In this document: piece by piece, positions 43,950 to 55,700 of the stretch
How the letters are laid out: each line of letters begins with the position of its first letter
Numbering within the stretch: the first letter of the stretch is position 1
Assembly: GCA_024663395.1 (NCBI GenBank)
Contig: JANFAH010000041.1
Location: 1-64,000 of the forward strand
Length of the DNA: 64,000 bases
Reading direction: 5' to 3'
From: Pisolithus tinctorius
Lineage: Eukaryota; Basidiomycota; Agaricomycetes; Boletales; Pisolithaceae
The notes under the pieces: generated by a model
What the model was told of the DNA's origin: nothing
What the model saw: the letters and a program-made list of their open reading frames with translations, nothing else
Databases searched by the model: none
Position numbers and translations under genes: made by a program

Positions 43950-45665
43950 TGTCACACACCAAAGGTGTTGTGGACATGGTTACAGCTGACTCTGCCTAAC
44001 TTGTTGACGAGTTGCACACAATGCCCAAGCATGCAGATGAAGACTAAAGGCCTCATGCATAGAAAGACTGTTGGACGTTAACAGTCATCCTTTGCACAAG
44101 AACGAGTCATCAGTGCTAAAGAGAAAAGAGGAAGCGAGTTAAGTGCACATTAAAGGTTTTTAGTGCCCGTGTATGGCATTCTGGTTTTCATCATATCTCC
44201 ACCATTTCCAAAGATATCGACTCCGTTCACATGCTCACTTAAAGTGCTCAGCCCCACAATTCTTCCTTCCAAATTTGGAGAGGATCCTCGCACCCTGCAT
44301 GTTTCTACAGCACTCCATCCATCAGATGCTCATTTTGCTAAGTCCATCAATCATGGCTGCCTCTTCATCAATCATCTCACTTGTCTCATTTGCCAGAGAC
44401 AGTGGCTATGTATATCTGCCAGGTGTTCCCACCAGCTTCTGTCCTGAAGCCCCCTGGTTCATCCCATCATTGTCAGCCCCATCTCATCCCATGCAGCTTG
44501 GTCAGCATGTTCTCCTTGTCAGTATGACTTCCAGAAGGACATTCTTTGGTTGCCTCAGGTCTGTCACTCAGTTAGAAAGGTCTTATGTGGTTGTTTCAGT
44601 CTCCCCAGTTGATGAAGCATATGGATTGTTCCTCCCTGCTCCCTGCACCATCTTTATTCCAGTCTTGTCCATCATTCTTCCTGCATTGCGACAGCTGCAG
44701 TATAATCTACTGTCCTCCAGCCTCCCTGATCGCATTCATGACAAGTATGACATGCATCTTGCCTTCTTACTGCAAGATCCAGCAGAAGACATCCCCCCTT
44801 CTCCTCCTCCATCAGAGCCCCATTCATGAAGTTTTTGTTAACTTCGCTGAGAGGATGGAAGGGTGGGAGACATGATCGCATATGCTCTCATTGCCCCACA
44901 GACCCCCAATGCCCTAGCCCCCTTTGACACCTGACTCATGCCCTTCAATTCTGCAATTAATACTTCCCTGTCTGGAAACACTGTCCATCTGTCATGCTGT
45001 CTTTGGATCTAGAGATGTCTCCACCAAGATCTAACTTGCATTGCCACCCCCTAATGTGATATCAGTGCACTTACTCAGTTTCTGATTCTATTTGACTCAT
45101 TTTGTGATATTTTGACTATCCCTGACTCGTTCATTGCCAATACTTACCAATCCTCTGTGCTTGCTTACTTTTCATTTCTCACTTACTCATCATGATTATT
45201 CAGTCCTTACTCATTACTTACCAAGTGTTTGTGCCTTGTTTGTCACAAGCTATGCTCCCCCCTCAGTATATAAACCCCCATGTACTTAGCAATCAGAAGC
45301 AATCAGAAGCAGTCCAGCAGTCAGTTCAGTGCCTATCTCGTCATTGACAGTTGAGGCTCATTTGGGAGAGTCTATCTGTCTTCATTTGTATCATTGGTAG
45401 TTGAGGCTCCATCAAGGGTCTATCTACCTTCATTCATTCATCTGAAGTATCATCTGTGCTCTGTCAGCACACCTGCTTAGTCATCCATCCACTCCTGCGT
45501 AACTCGTCGACAACTTGTGCCAGGAGCACTCTACTTGAAGTCCCTCCCCCCACATCAGGTTTCTCTGCCCTCCAGGTTCTGCGGAGGTAAACCACCACTC
45601 ACTCGTATTTGTCTTTGGTGTTGGATTTGTTTGGTTTACACCAGCTTTCCACACTTTGACTCACA
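43950..45665 (+). mobile_element. D3: solo-LTR-like element in B-outer gag
   Basis: The insertion is 1716 bp, TGTCACACACC to TTTGACTCACA, with TATATAAA at 45267-45274. The flanks are CCGG (43946-43949) and CTGG (45666-45669). The empty site in B2 (about 40952) reads CCGG, proving the 4-bp duplication and one later C-to-T change. Confidence 0.8.
44163..44829 (+). CDS. LTR-embedded ORF of D family (copy D3, longest)
   Basis: The frame 44173-44829 is open for 218 codons, the longest version of the D protein. It shares with the other copies the blocks DSGYVYLPGVPTSF, APWFIPSLSAPSHPMQLGQ, SMTSRRTFFG, RSYVVVSVSPVDEAYG, LRQLQYNLLSSSLPDRIHD and a final Pro/Ser run before the stop. A second frame from 44163 gives the N-terminal MPVYGILVF-type start seen joined to the core in D1, so one indel near 44345 separates them in this copy. 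No known domain, signal peptide or membrane helix is evident. Confidence 0.5.
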
Positions 45666-46494
45666 CTGGGGCACTAACACTTCACCCTGTTGGTAGCCTT
45701 CCTGGGGTCAAATACCCCTGTGTTGAATGATGTTCTTGTTCATTTGTATGGATTTCTCTTGAGGCAGGTCTATCCTGCAGGGCAGGGGTGGTTACCTCTT
45801 CCCTCTTTGTTGCTGTCCTAGTGTCTGGGCTGCTAGCCCTACTAGTTTGTTCCTTGAGGTTCTCAATTGTGAGTGCTCATCTGATATGCTCTATCATATT
45901 GGCATGATGCTCGCCTGGGTCTATCCCATGGTTATGGAAGCTTTCAGGTCCATACCTGTAGTCCCTCCATTGCTGCTGGATATTTTCCAGAAATTCGTTC
46001 ATAGCCACTAAGGCTACCCGAGGATTGAGAGGAACTTCCTCATCGAGTTCTCTCATTGAAGGCATCTTGCCTTCAATGTACACTTGACTTAAAGGGTTCT
46101 CGATATCCTGAGGATTGTTCGGGTTTTGCATCATCTGTGAATTCTCTAATTCAGATGGTTGAGGAGTCAATGGACTCATCACTTCAATGAATACCTCTGC
46201 CAGGCTCGCTTCCCCTGTACCTCTCTCAGTACTTCCTTCCATTGTTACTGACACTTGGAACTCTCCAGGCATGGGCGCTTCATTTTTGGGCTGCATAGCG
46301 CCCGCTTCTTGATTAGCACCCTGTGCTATGATCCTTGAGGCTGGATCCTCTTTTTGTTTCTTTTTCTTATCCTTTCGGACCTCGGGAGGTCCTTTTTCTT
46401 TCTGACAATTATTTTCATCTGGAGGGGGTTCACCCCCTCCGTCGGGCAGTTTAGTTGCCGTTGCTCTTGCATAAGAGCGGGTTGTGCGCATCAT
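45666..46494 (-). pseudogene. B-outer Gag N-terminal part
   Basis: The frame starts at ATG 46494 (MMRTTRSYARATATKLP) and runs to a TGA at 45877, where B2 reads CGA (RIRRALAIENLK). The charged, disordered N-terminus and the helical NEFLENIQQQWRDY segment are conserved with B2. D3 interrupts the rest at 45665. Confidence 0.8.
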
Positions 46495-46525
46495 TGCAAA
46501 TACTCATTAACGCACTTCAAAAAAT

Positions 46526-46722
46526 TGTAAGGTTGTAGTAGAGTTGTCTCAAGCTCATGCATGCAAAGTGTACCATATGGTATTTGCACAGTAAGACATA
46601 GAGACAAAAAGGATCCTATCTAAATTTTTCGATGCAACATTTATATACGAGGAGGCATGTGATACCGAGGTATCACATGCCCATACTAAGTAGCTACTAC
46701 TTTCGGGGTATAACCCCTAACA
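46526..46722 (-). repeat. B-outer 5-prime LTR
   Basis: The LTR is 197 bp and is the most CpG-depleted of the complete B LTRs (for example ATGCATGCAAAG where B2 copies have GCGCGAAG-type sequence). Confidence 0.9.
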
Positions 46723-47088
46723 CTTGTCCTGCACCTTACCCTTCAGCTCCCCTACTTTCTGCTGTGCCTGGGCCTCCTGTTCCTGGCATTCGGCCTCCAA
46801 CTGCTCCTGCTCTTTCCTCTTGGCCTCTAACCACTCCCTTTCACACTGTTTGGCTTCCACTCACTCCCTCTCATGCTGCTCTGCCTCTAGTCACTCCCTC
46901 TTGAGCCTCTCTGCCTCCAGCTGGGCAGCCTCTTCCCTCACAGCCTTGCGCCACTTGCACTTGGCCATCTTAGCCCAAATGTCAGCTTCTTCATTGTTGC
47001 TGGTAATCTGGAGCTTGGGTGTGGTGGCCTTTTGGAGACCAGATGGGTCATTGGATTTGTGCAGAGAGACTTGACAAGTAGAGGACAT
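46723..47088 (-). pseudogene. Element F antisense accessory gene, N-terminal fragment
   Basis: The frame starts at ATG 47088 and runs antisense to the LTR that follows. It has a polar N-terminus (MSSTCQVSLHKSNDPSG) and then a Glu/Arg/Lys/Ala-rich helix (KAVREEAAQLEAERLKRE), with two TGA codons, before B-outer cuts it at 46723. Position (just upstream of PPT and LTR), strand and composition mirror the antisense gene of element A, but the sequences are clearly different, so this is a second lineage with the same arrangement. It contains no visible Cys cluster because the later exon is missing. Confidence 0.6.
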
Positions 47089-47226
47089 GATGGAGGGTTG
47101 GGGAAAGCAGTCTTCACTATGATGCACCTTTTAACCCTGGGGGACACATGTTCTACCAATGTGGCAACTGCCAACCTCATGTACCTTAGGGCAGGTCTCA
47201 AGGGCTCAACCCTAAAGGGAGGATAC

Positions 47227-47700
47227 TGTCATATGCCAACAAACCCATGGCTTGGTTTTATGACCTGGACACTGAACACCGAAATGCACTCTGTTCCTTA
47301 CTATACTTTTCTAGTTAGCTTTTGTACTGCCCTTGCTTGTGCCAAGGCAGTGTCTGTCTTCAGCTTTTTGATCCCTGCCTTCTCACCTAACTTTTAGTTA
47401 GTTCCTTGCACAGCTATTTAGTCCCTCACTGGTAACCTTGGCCTTCAGGTTGCCAGTCTTCAGTATATATACTCTACATAGATTGTACTTAGCTCCTCAG
47501 TCTGAATATCAATCTAGTTCACCCTCTGCTCCTAGCTTAAGCCCAAGACAACTCTTGGCTTTCACTCCTGACCCCCCTCAGCTCTCTCTGACTTCAACCC
47601 AGCTTGTGAAAGGGTCTAGTGCATGAGCTAAGACCAAGGGTTGTTGCACCCAGCATTCAGCCTTTGGCCTTCAACCCCTGACCTAGTCACAAACTTAACA
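47227..47700 (+). repeat. Element F 3-prime LTR
   Basis: A purine-rich AAAGGGAGGATAC ends at 47226, followed by TGTCATATGCC...AACTTAACA (474 bp), with a TATA box (GTATATATAC) near 47462. Only the right end of this chromovirus-like element is left. The next base starts the transposase reading frame. Confidence 0.7.
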
Positions 47701-50521
47701 GATGGCATCAATGCTGCATCACAATGATCGAGCACCCTATACTGATCATGCTGACTTACATAGGATTATTGATGCCATTCCACTTGGAGATGTTCCTTGG
47801 AAATCAATCCAAGTGCAGTATGCAGGTAACTTACCAGAAGCCATAGCACCTGACTGGATGACAAAAGGCTATGATGTCTGGTTCCATGACCCAAATGCTG
47901 TTGTCAAGAGTCTTCTCAGCGACCCAGACTTCCATGGCCACTTCAATTACACCCCTTATCATGAATTTCAGCCCACAGGCCAGTGTCAATGGGAAAACTT
48001 TATGTCAGGTAATTGGGCATGGTGTCATGTGGTATGTTTCTATTAGTACACCCATGACACCCAGGCTAACAGGTAAAAGGATGTGCTTGCAAAGGACCCA
48101 GCTATGCATGGTGCCATGTTGGTGTCTATTATTCTAGGTAGTGATAAAACTATGGTGCCCATTGCAACTGGGCAAAATGATTATTACCCACTTTACCTTT
48201 CAATTGGCAATGTTCACAACAACACTTGCCATGCCCATCAGAACTCCCTTTTCTTGGTTGCATTCCTCACAATCCCAAAAAGTATGTCATTTCTCATAGT
48301 GGTATTTGTTATACTGACATGAAGCTCTATGATCATAGTGGACTGTGAAAATGAGGATATGGCTGAGTTCTGCAAGTTCTGATGCCAGCTATTCCATACT
48401 ACCCTCACACACATTTTATCCTCACTGTGGCATGGGATGTCTAAGCCAGAAGTTCAGCAATGTCCAGATGGGCATTTCAGGCATGTTGCATATGCTCTTG
48501 CAGCCTATATTGCTGACTACCCTGAACAGGTGTTACTGTCCTGCCTTGTACAAGGATGGTGTCCTCTGTAAGTTTAGATTCAATGAATGTGCATGCAGCT
48601 CAAGTGTGAATGGATTTAGATGTACAAACACATCCAATAACCTTGATGGGCACAGCAGTATTCCATGATCACAGGAGCATGCTGAATACTGTGTTCATCA
48701 ATTTGTGCTTGCTGAACCATGGGACCAATATGGTATAGTGGATGATCTAATGGCATGTAACTTAGCTGTGCCAACCTCATCATTTGTGCACATCTGAATA
48801 CTTGTATGACAGCCATTTACAAACAATTTTCCTCATGTGGACATCTACAAAATGTTGATGCTGGATCTCCTTCACCAAATCATAAAAGGTGTTTTCAAGG
48901 ATCACCTTGTAACCTGGGTTGGTGAGTACCTCAAGATTACATATGGTGAAGCAGAAGCCAATCAAATCCTTGATGATATTGACCAGAGGTGAGTAGGGGA
49001 GAACATGCACTAACACATCAAACTTAAGCCATTGTTTGAAACAGGATTGCTGCTGTTCCTGTCTACCCAAATTTACAATGCTTTCCAGAAGGATGCTGAT
49101 TCAAGCAATGGACAGGGGATGATTCGAAGGCATTGATGAAGGTCTATATTCTGGCAATTGAAGGTCACATACCTCCAGGAGTTGTGTGCACACTTAGTGC
49201 ATTTCTAGACTTCTGCTACTATGTATGAAGGAACTCACTCAATGAAAGTGCACTGGAAAGTCTTCAAGATGCACTTGAACATTTTCACAACTACTGCTGC
49301 ATCTTCCAGGAGACAGGTGTTCATCAGCATGGACCAAAAGGCTTTTCATTACCTCACCAACACTCCATGAACCATTATCGACATCTTATCCAGGAATTTG
49401 GTGCACCAAATGGCCTATGTTCATCTATTATGGAATCTAAACATATCAAGGCAGTCAAGAAGCCTTGGAGATGCTCAAACTGCTTTAAAGCATTGGGTCA
49501 AATGCTAGTCACGAACCAGTGTATGGACAAGCTTGCTGCCACACAAGTTGATTTTGAAAACTGCCACATGCTTGAGGGCTCTGTCATCTCAGTGGCCATG
49601 GGTGAAGTTGAGTTCCATGGTGAACAAGGCCTGTCTACTCACAATTTAGATGCTGGAGCAGAATTTTTTCATGGGAACAACATTGGTTGCCCTCAACACT
49701 ACACTGGTGATGATGAGGACTATAGCTTGGATGGAAGTGATGAAGAGGCCCAGATACATGATGGCCCATGTGTTCTAAACTATGTCTGTCTGGCAAAAAT
49801 ACCAGGTAGGTCTACTCTATGGCAGTGTTTCATGTGGCTGATCCTGTCCTGATCACATGCTACAGCATGCAAATATCCCAGCAGCCTTTATGCACTTGCT
49901 CACCATATCCAGCAACCAAAACTCCCACTCCTTACTTGCCAGCTTCTCCATTTCCAACTTCAGAACAACATTGACCCCAATGATGACAACATAGTGCTAC
50001 TGGACCTTTCAAGTCTGCCATTATCTGTTTTTCATAGCACCACCTCAACTTTCTATGCCCCTAGTGACTTATCTGGCCTTGGTGGCATGCACTCAGAGTG
50101 TACTCGGAGTACACCATCCTGGTGAAAAGGTCCAGCATGCTATGATACCATTTTTCTAGAGAAGGACCCAGAAATACCTGGAATGGGAGGACTCCATGTC
50201 GCCAGGGTCTTCCTATTTTTCTCCTTTCACTTCAATGGCATCAGATATCCATCCACGCTCATTCAATGGTTCATAACAATCTCAGATCAGCCTGATGAAG
50301 ACACCAGAATGTGTATCATTCAACCAGACTTTGATGCCAATGATGAGCATGAACTAGAAGTTGTTCATGCACATTGTATACTGCATGGGGCTCATCTTAT
50401 TCCTGTCTATGGACATGATCGTCTTCCCTCTGACGTTCATCACACTGATGCTCTTGATATTTTTCATGCATACTATGTTAACAAATACATTGACCATCAT
50501 GCTTTCGAGATCACCTTTTAG
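47701..50521 (+). pseudogene. Plavaka (KDZ superfamily) transposase, decayed
   Basis: The segments, read across frames, match the Plavaka transposase found widely in basidiomycetes: IDAIPLGDVPWKSIQVQY, FMSGNWAWCHV, AMLVSIILGSDKTMVPIATG, PDGHFRHVAYALAAYIADYP, the GEYLKITYGEAEA block, HYRHLIQEFGAPNGLCSSI, ESKHIKAVKKPWR and the C-terminal NGIRYPSTLIQWF, VYGHDRLPSD, DIFHAYYVNKY end with stop at 50521. A short intron (about 48030-48077) restores one junction. There are many stops and shifts. The N-terminus is lost at the F LTR, and no terminal repeats are visible. It would have catalysed cut-and-paste transposition. Confidence 0.88.
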
Positions 50522-51794
50522 ACTGCATAGCTAGCACAATGACAATTTTTTGTCCCATTCTAATATGTCTGGACAGTCTGACTCATCTGTGTAATGTCTG
50601 TTAACATCTGATACTCTGACATGTACTTTGTCAGGCTGGTAAGTTGATCAGGCAAGATCAGAGAAAATCAGACACAATCAGACTACATCAGTCACATTGG
50701 ACAAATTAGACTGTTTGTAACTTTGCTGATGTGGGAGAAGGTCAAAGAGTTACAATGACACTCACATCAGAAATGAGCAAGAAGGCTTGGTCGATCAAGA
50801 TGCATTTTCCACTCATTTAGAGCAGTCAATGCAATGTGCAAGACAGAATGGGTCAGTTTGTAACTGCTAGCGCAAGCTGCAATGATCAAACAATTCACAT
50901 TTGGTTCCAGCACATCATAAAAGCACATAGGACAGCAAACAACTTTGACTGATGAGATCAGGTACAAATTCATCCTGGAGTTGCAGCATTCAGTACACAC
51001 AATGTATGTATACAAGGCTCAGAAAATATTGTAAATAAGTTTATCTGTGCATCTTACAACAGTGTGAATACCATATAGTACACTTGACACATGCAAGCAT
51101 GAGATAACACCCCACAACCTTACACTAGGCATGTTGCAATGGAGATTGGATATTGAACATGCCATATAACTTGATGAAAAGCATTAGTCCCATGCCCCAA
51201 CATGCTACTCTTCTTTTTGACCATACATAGACTTCATTGGCCTTCTGGCCTTATCAACAGTTGCTTTGCTGAAAACATGTTAGAATAATAACTCCATAAA
51301 TGGTGAAAATATCCACTTACAACACTATGCACATAGATGTTTTTGAAATTTAATGGTTAATCCCACTGGAGACATTTGTAAGAAATGTGACATTGTGATG
51401 GCAATCAAGATTTTGAATGTATATGGGACTTTGGAGATTGTTGGAATTGCCAGATTTCAGCAATCTATATGGGGTTATACAAAGGCAGCATGAATTCCCA
51501 ACTTCTGATGGCAAGAAATCAGGTCTCAAATCTGAAGGTTGCATAGGACTATATGAGGGGACATGGCTGTACACAATAACAAGCAGATTCCAAATTTCAC
51601 AGGATTCTCCACAGCAATAGGGGATTTCAAAAAAGACACTGGTAGGCATTGAGATGCTGCTATCAAATCATCATACTGGTTAGCAGATGGAAACTGAGGG
51701 TCTTACCAAGAACAGTGAACTGCATAAGAGCTGAAATTCTCTTTTTTTCATTTGAGGAATATCTTGGCTGTGGACAGTTCAAATAAGACTTCCA
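50522..51794. other. No gene seen between transposase and GTPase gene
   Basis: The stretch is AT-rich with only short frames. A block at about 50880-50985 resembles 61197-61310 (shared ACAATTCACATT, CATCATAAAAG and ACATAGGAC cores, same orientation). The first 200 bp probably belong to the transposon tail. The rest may be 3-prime flank of the GTPase gene. Confidence 0.4.
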
Positions 51795-52760
51795 TCATTG
51801 TGGTAAAGAATATGTCTTACACATCTGGTTTGCTTGTGCTATATCCACAAGCATGGGGCATAAATCATCCACACTTTCACCATGCTTCTGGAAGGCCACT
51901 GCAATTTGTGCATTAACAGTATTTTGGACACTGGATTGCTGATATTTTTGGATGACTGTTGTCAGATCCAGCTGTAAATCATTCTTTGCAATACCACTAT
52001 CCTTGACCTGTGACTGGAAAAATAAGTATTCAAAAACAATTACACAACCTGTAATCATGAGCTTCATATTCAAGCAGCACCAAATGAGATAATGATACAT
52101 TACCAATGCCATGTTCAGCAAGTGCCATCAGGGAAGGCTGCCTTGACATGGACAATGTAGGGATGGAAATGGAATAGCTTCCCTGTTTGATGGGTTGCTA
52201 TGACCAACCAATTCAACACATCATAGACAGCTAGGGAAAGAAAGGAATTGAAACAAACCACCTGACAAGAAATCAAGGGTAAAACAGGACCCAACATGAA
52301 AGTAGGAAAAAGAGTGACAAACCAACTGTAAAACATATGAGCAATACATGAGTGTGGGATGTGGAACAAAACCATACATCCTGGAAATAGGTTAAACTGT
52401 GTCAGGACTGTGGAGAATTATGACAACTAACATGCTGAGAAAGATGTAAGAAAAGCAATAAGAAAAAGGAATACTCCACAGGAAGACTGTACCTACATCC
52501 TAACACAACATGTCAACAATATTGTGGAGATACATGCACTGAGCAAGCTCACCATCTAATTAATGAGAAGACCTTGTGAAAAGCATGCTAAATGGGCAAT
52601 TTCCACAACACTCACTCTCTGAGATACAGATGCGAAAAGTGAAATAGTAAGGATTGTGAGTATATATCTTGCACCAACAGATGCTGCCACAACATCACTC
52701 ACATTCTGTGCATGCAAGTCAAGCAAAGTGGTGGTAAATATAATCAGTATGCATCCACCA
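51795..52760 (-). pseudogene. C-terminal exons of the GTPase gene, apparently decayed
   Basis: Three exon-like pieces on the - strand read as the C-terminal hydrophobic region that follows the G domain in this Agaricomycete family: (i) about 52760-52556, ILIIFTTTLLDLH, NVSDVVAASVGARYILT, VEIAHLACFSQGLLIN; (ii) 52230-52104, VYDVLNWLVIATHQTGKLF, HVKAAFPDGTC; (iii) 52013-51795, KDSGIAKNDLQLDLT, VDDLCPMLVDIAQAN, then stop. Acceptor sites TTTCCCTAG and TTTTTCCAG fit. In-frame TAG after LLIN, TGA after DGTC and a phase mismatch between (ii) and (iii) suggest decay or mis-set boundaries. The minisatellite separates this from the G-domain exons. Confidence 0.5.
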
Positions 52761-55700
52761 CCATCTGCCATGATTCCACTCACATACTATGAACCCCAGT
52801 CCAACAGGGTGGGAGTGAACATGTCAGCATGCATCCACCACCATCTGCCATGACTCCACTCACATCCTATGAACCCCAGTCAAACAGGGTGGGAGTGAAC
52901 ACGTCAGCATGCATCCACCACCATCTGCCATGACTCCACTCACAAGCTATGAACCCCAGTCAAACAGGGTGGGAGTGAACATGTCAGCATGCATCCACCA
53001 CCATCTGCCATGACTCCACTCACATCCTATGAACCCCAGTCCAACAGGGTGGGAGTGAACATGTCAGCATGCATCCACCACCATCTGCCATGACTCCACT
53101 CACTCCCTATGAACCCCAGTCCAACAGGGTGGGAGTGAACATGTCAGCATGCATCCACCACCATCTGCCATGACTCCACTCACATACTATGAACCCCAGT
53201 CCAACAGGGTGGGAGTGAACATGTCAGCATGCATCCACCACCATCTGCCATGACTCCACTCACTCGCTATGAACCCCAGTCCAACAGGGTGGGAGTGAAC
53301 ACGTCAGCATGCATCCACCACCATCTGCCATGACTCCACTCACTCGCTATGAACCCCAGTCCAACAGGGTGGGAGTGAACATGTCAGCATGCATCCACCA
53401 CCATCTGCCATGACTCCACTCACAACCTATGAACCCCAGTCCAACAGGGTGGGAGTGAACATGTCAGCATGCATCCACCACCATCTGCCATGACTCCACT
53501 CACATACTATGAACCCCAGTCCAACAGGGTGGGAGTGAACATGTCAGCATGCATCCACCACCATCTGCCATGACTCCACTCACATCCTATGAACCCCAGT
53601 CCAACAGGGTGGGAGTGAACATGTCAGCATGCATCCACCACCATCTGCCATGACTCCACTCACAACCTATGAACCCCAGTCCAACAGGGTGGGAGTGAAC
53701 ATGTCAGCATGCATCCACCACCATCTGCCATGACTCCACTCACATGCTATGAACCCCAGTCCAACAGGGTGGGAGTGAACATGTCAGCATGCATCCACCA
53801 CCATCTGCCATGACTCCACTCACATGCTATGAACCCCAGTCCAACAGGGCGGGAGTGAATGTGTCAGCATGTATCCACCACCATCTGCCATGACTCCACT
53901 CACTCCCTATGAACCCCAGTCCAACAGGGTGGGAGTGAACATGTCAGCATGCATCCACCACCATCTGCCATGACTCCACTCACTCCCTATGAACCCCAGT
54001 CCAACAGGGTGGGAGTGAACATGTCAGCATGCATCCACCACCATCTGCCATGACTCCACTCACTCGCTATGAACCCCAGTCCAACAGGGTGGGAGTGAAC
54101 ATGTCAGCATGCATCCACCACCATCTGCCATGACTCCACTCACAAGCTATGAACCCCAGTCCAACAGGTTGGGAGTGAACATGTCAGCATGCATCCACCA
54201 CCATCTGCCATGACTCCACTCACAACCTATGAACCCCAGTCCAACAGGGTGGGAGTGAACATGTCAGCATGCATCCACCACCATCTGCCATGACTCCACT
54301 CACATCCTATGAACCCCAGTCCAACATGGTGGGAGTGAACATGTCAGCATGCATCCACCACCATCTGCCATGACTCCACTCACAACCTACAAACCCCAGT
54401 CCAACATGGTGGGAGTGAACATGTCAGCATGCATCCACCACCATCTGCCATGACTCCACTCACTCCCTATGAACCCCAGTCCAACAGGGTGGGAGTGAAC
54501 ATGTCAGCATGCATCCACCACCATCTGCCATGACTCCACTCACAACCTATGAACCCCAGTCCAACAGGGTGGGAGTGAACATGTCAGCATGCATCCACCA
54601 CCATCTGCCATGACTCCACTCACAAGCTATGAACCCCAGTCCAACAGGGTGGGAGTGAACATGTCAGCATGCATCCACCACCATCTGCCATGACTCCACT
54701 CACAAGCTATGAACCCCAGTCAAACAGGGTGGGAGTGAACATGTCAGCATGCATCTACCACCATCTGCCATGACTCCACTCACTCCCTATGAACCCCAGT
54801 CCAACAGGGTGGGAGTGAACATGTCAGCATGCATCCACCACCATCTGCCATGACTCCACTCACATACTATGAACCCCAGTCCAACAGGGTGGGAGTGAAC
54901 ATGTCAGCATGCATCCACCACCATCTGCCATGACTCCACTCACATGCTATGAACCCCAGTCCAACAGGGTGGGAGTGAATGTGTCAGCATGTATCCACCA
55001 CCATCTGCCATGACTCCACTCACTCCCTATGAACCCCAGTCCAACAGGGTGGGAGTGAACATGTCAGCATGCATCCACCACCATCTGCCATGACTCCACT
55101 CACAACCTATGAACCCCAGTCCAACAGGGTGGGAGTGAACATGTCAGCATGCATCCACCACCATCTGCCATGACTCCACTCACAAGCTATGAACCCCAGT
55201 CAAACAGGGTGGGAGTGAACATGTCAGCATGCATCGACCACCATCTGCCATGACTCCACTCACTCCCTATGAACCCCAGTCCAACAGGGTGGGAGTGAAC
55301 ATGTCAGCATGCATCCACCACCATCTGCCATGACTCCACTCACATACTATGAACCCCAGTCCAACAGGGTGGGAGTGAACATGTCAGCATGCATCCACCA
55401 CCATCTGCCATGACTCCACTCACATGCTATGAACCCCAGTCCAACAGGGTGGGAGTGAATGTGTCAGCATGTATCCACCACCATCTGCCATGACTCCACT
55501 CACTCCCTATGAACCCCAGTCCAACAGGGTGGGAGTGAACATGTCAGCATGCATCCACCACCATCTGCCATGACTCCACTCACTTGCTATGAACCCCAGT
55601 CCAACAGGGTGGGAGTGAACATGTCAGCATGCATCCACCACCATCTGCCATGACTCCACTCACTCCCTATGAACCCCAGTCCAACAGGGTGGGAGTAAAC

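Larger units (their letters stand above)
19129..46722 (-). mobile_element. B-outer: Ty3/gypsy element split by B2 and D3
   Basis: The left part is 19129-26786 and the right part 42006-46722. They join at TCCGA, which is duplicated on either side of B2 (26782-26786 and 42006-42010). On the - strand the order is LTR (46526-46722), gag, pol, a long downstream ORF3, PPT-like GCAGGGGAGGG, and a truncated LTR (19129-19292). Gag is also split by D3, and integrase lacks about 523 bp found in B2. Compared with B2 the copy has lost many CpG sites, so it is the older one. The right flank begins CTTGT; the left flank is lost to D4. Confidence 0.88.

Noticed and set aside
52656..52853. Repeat protein encoded by the 80-bp units
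   Set aside because: 80 is not divisible by three and stops occur in each unit on both strands.
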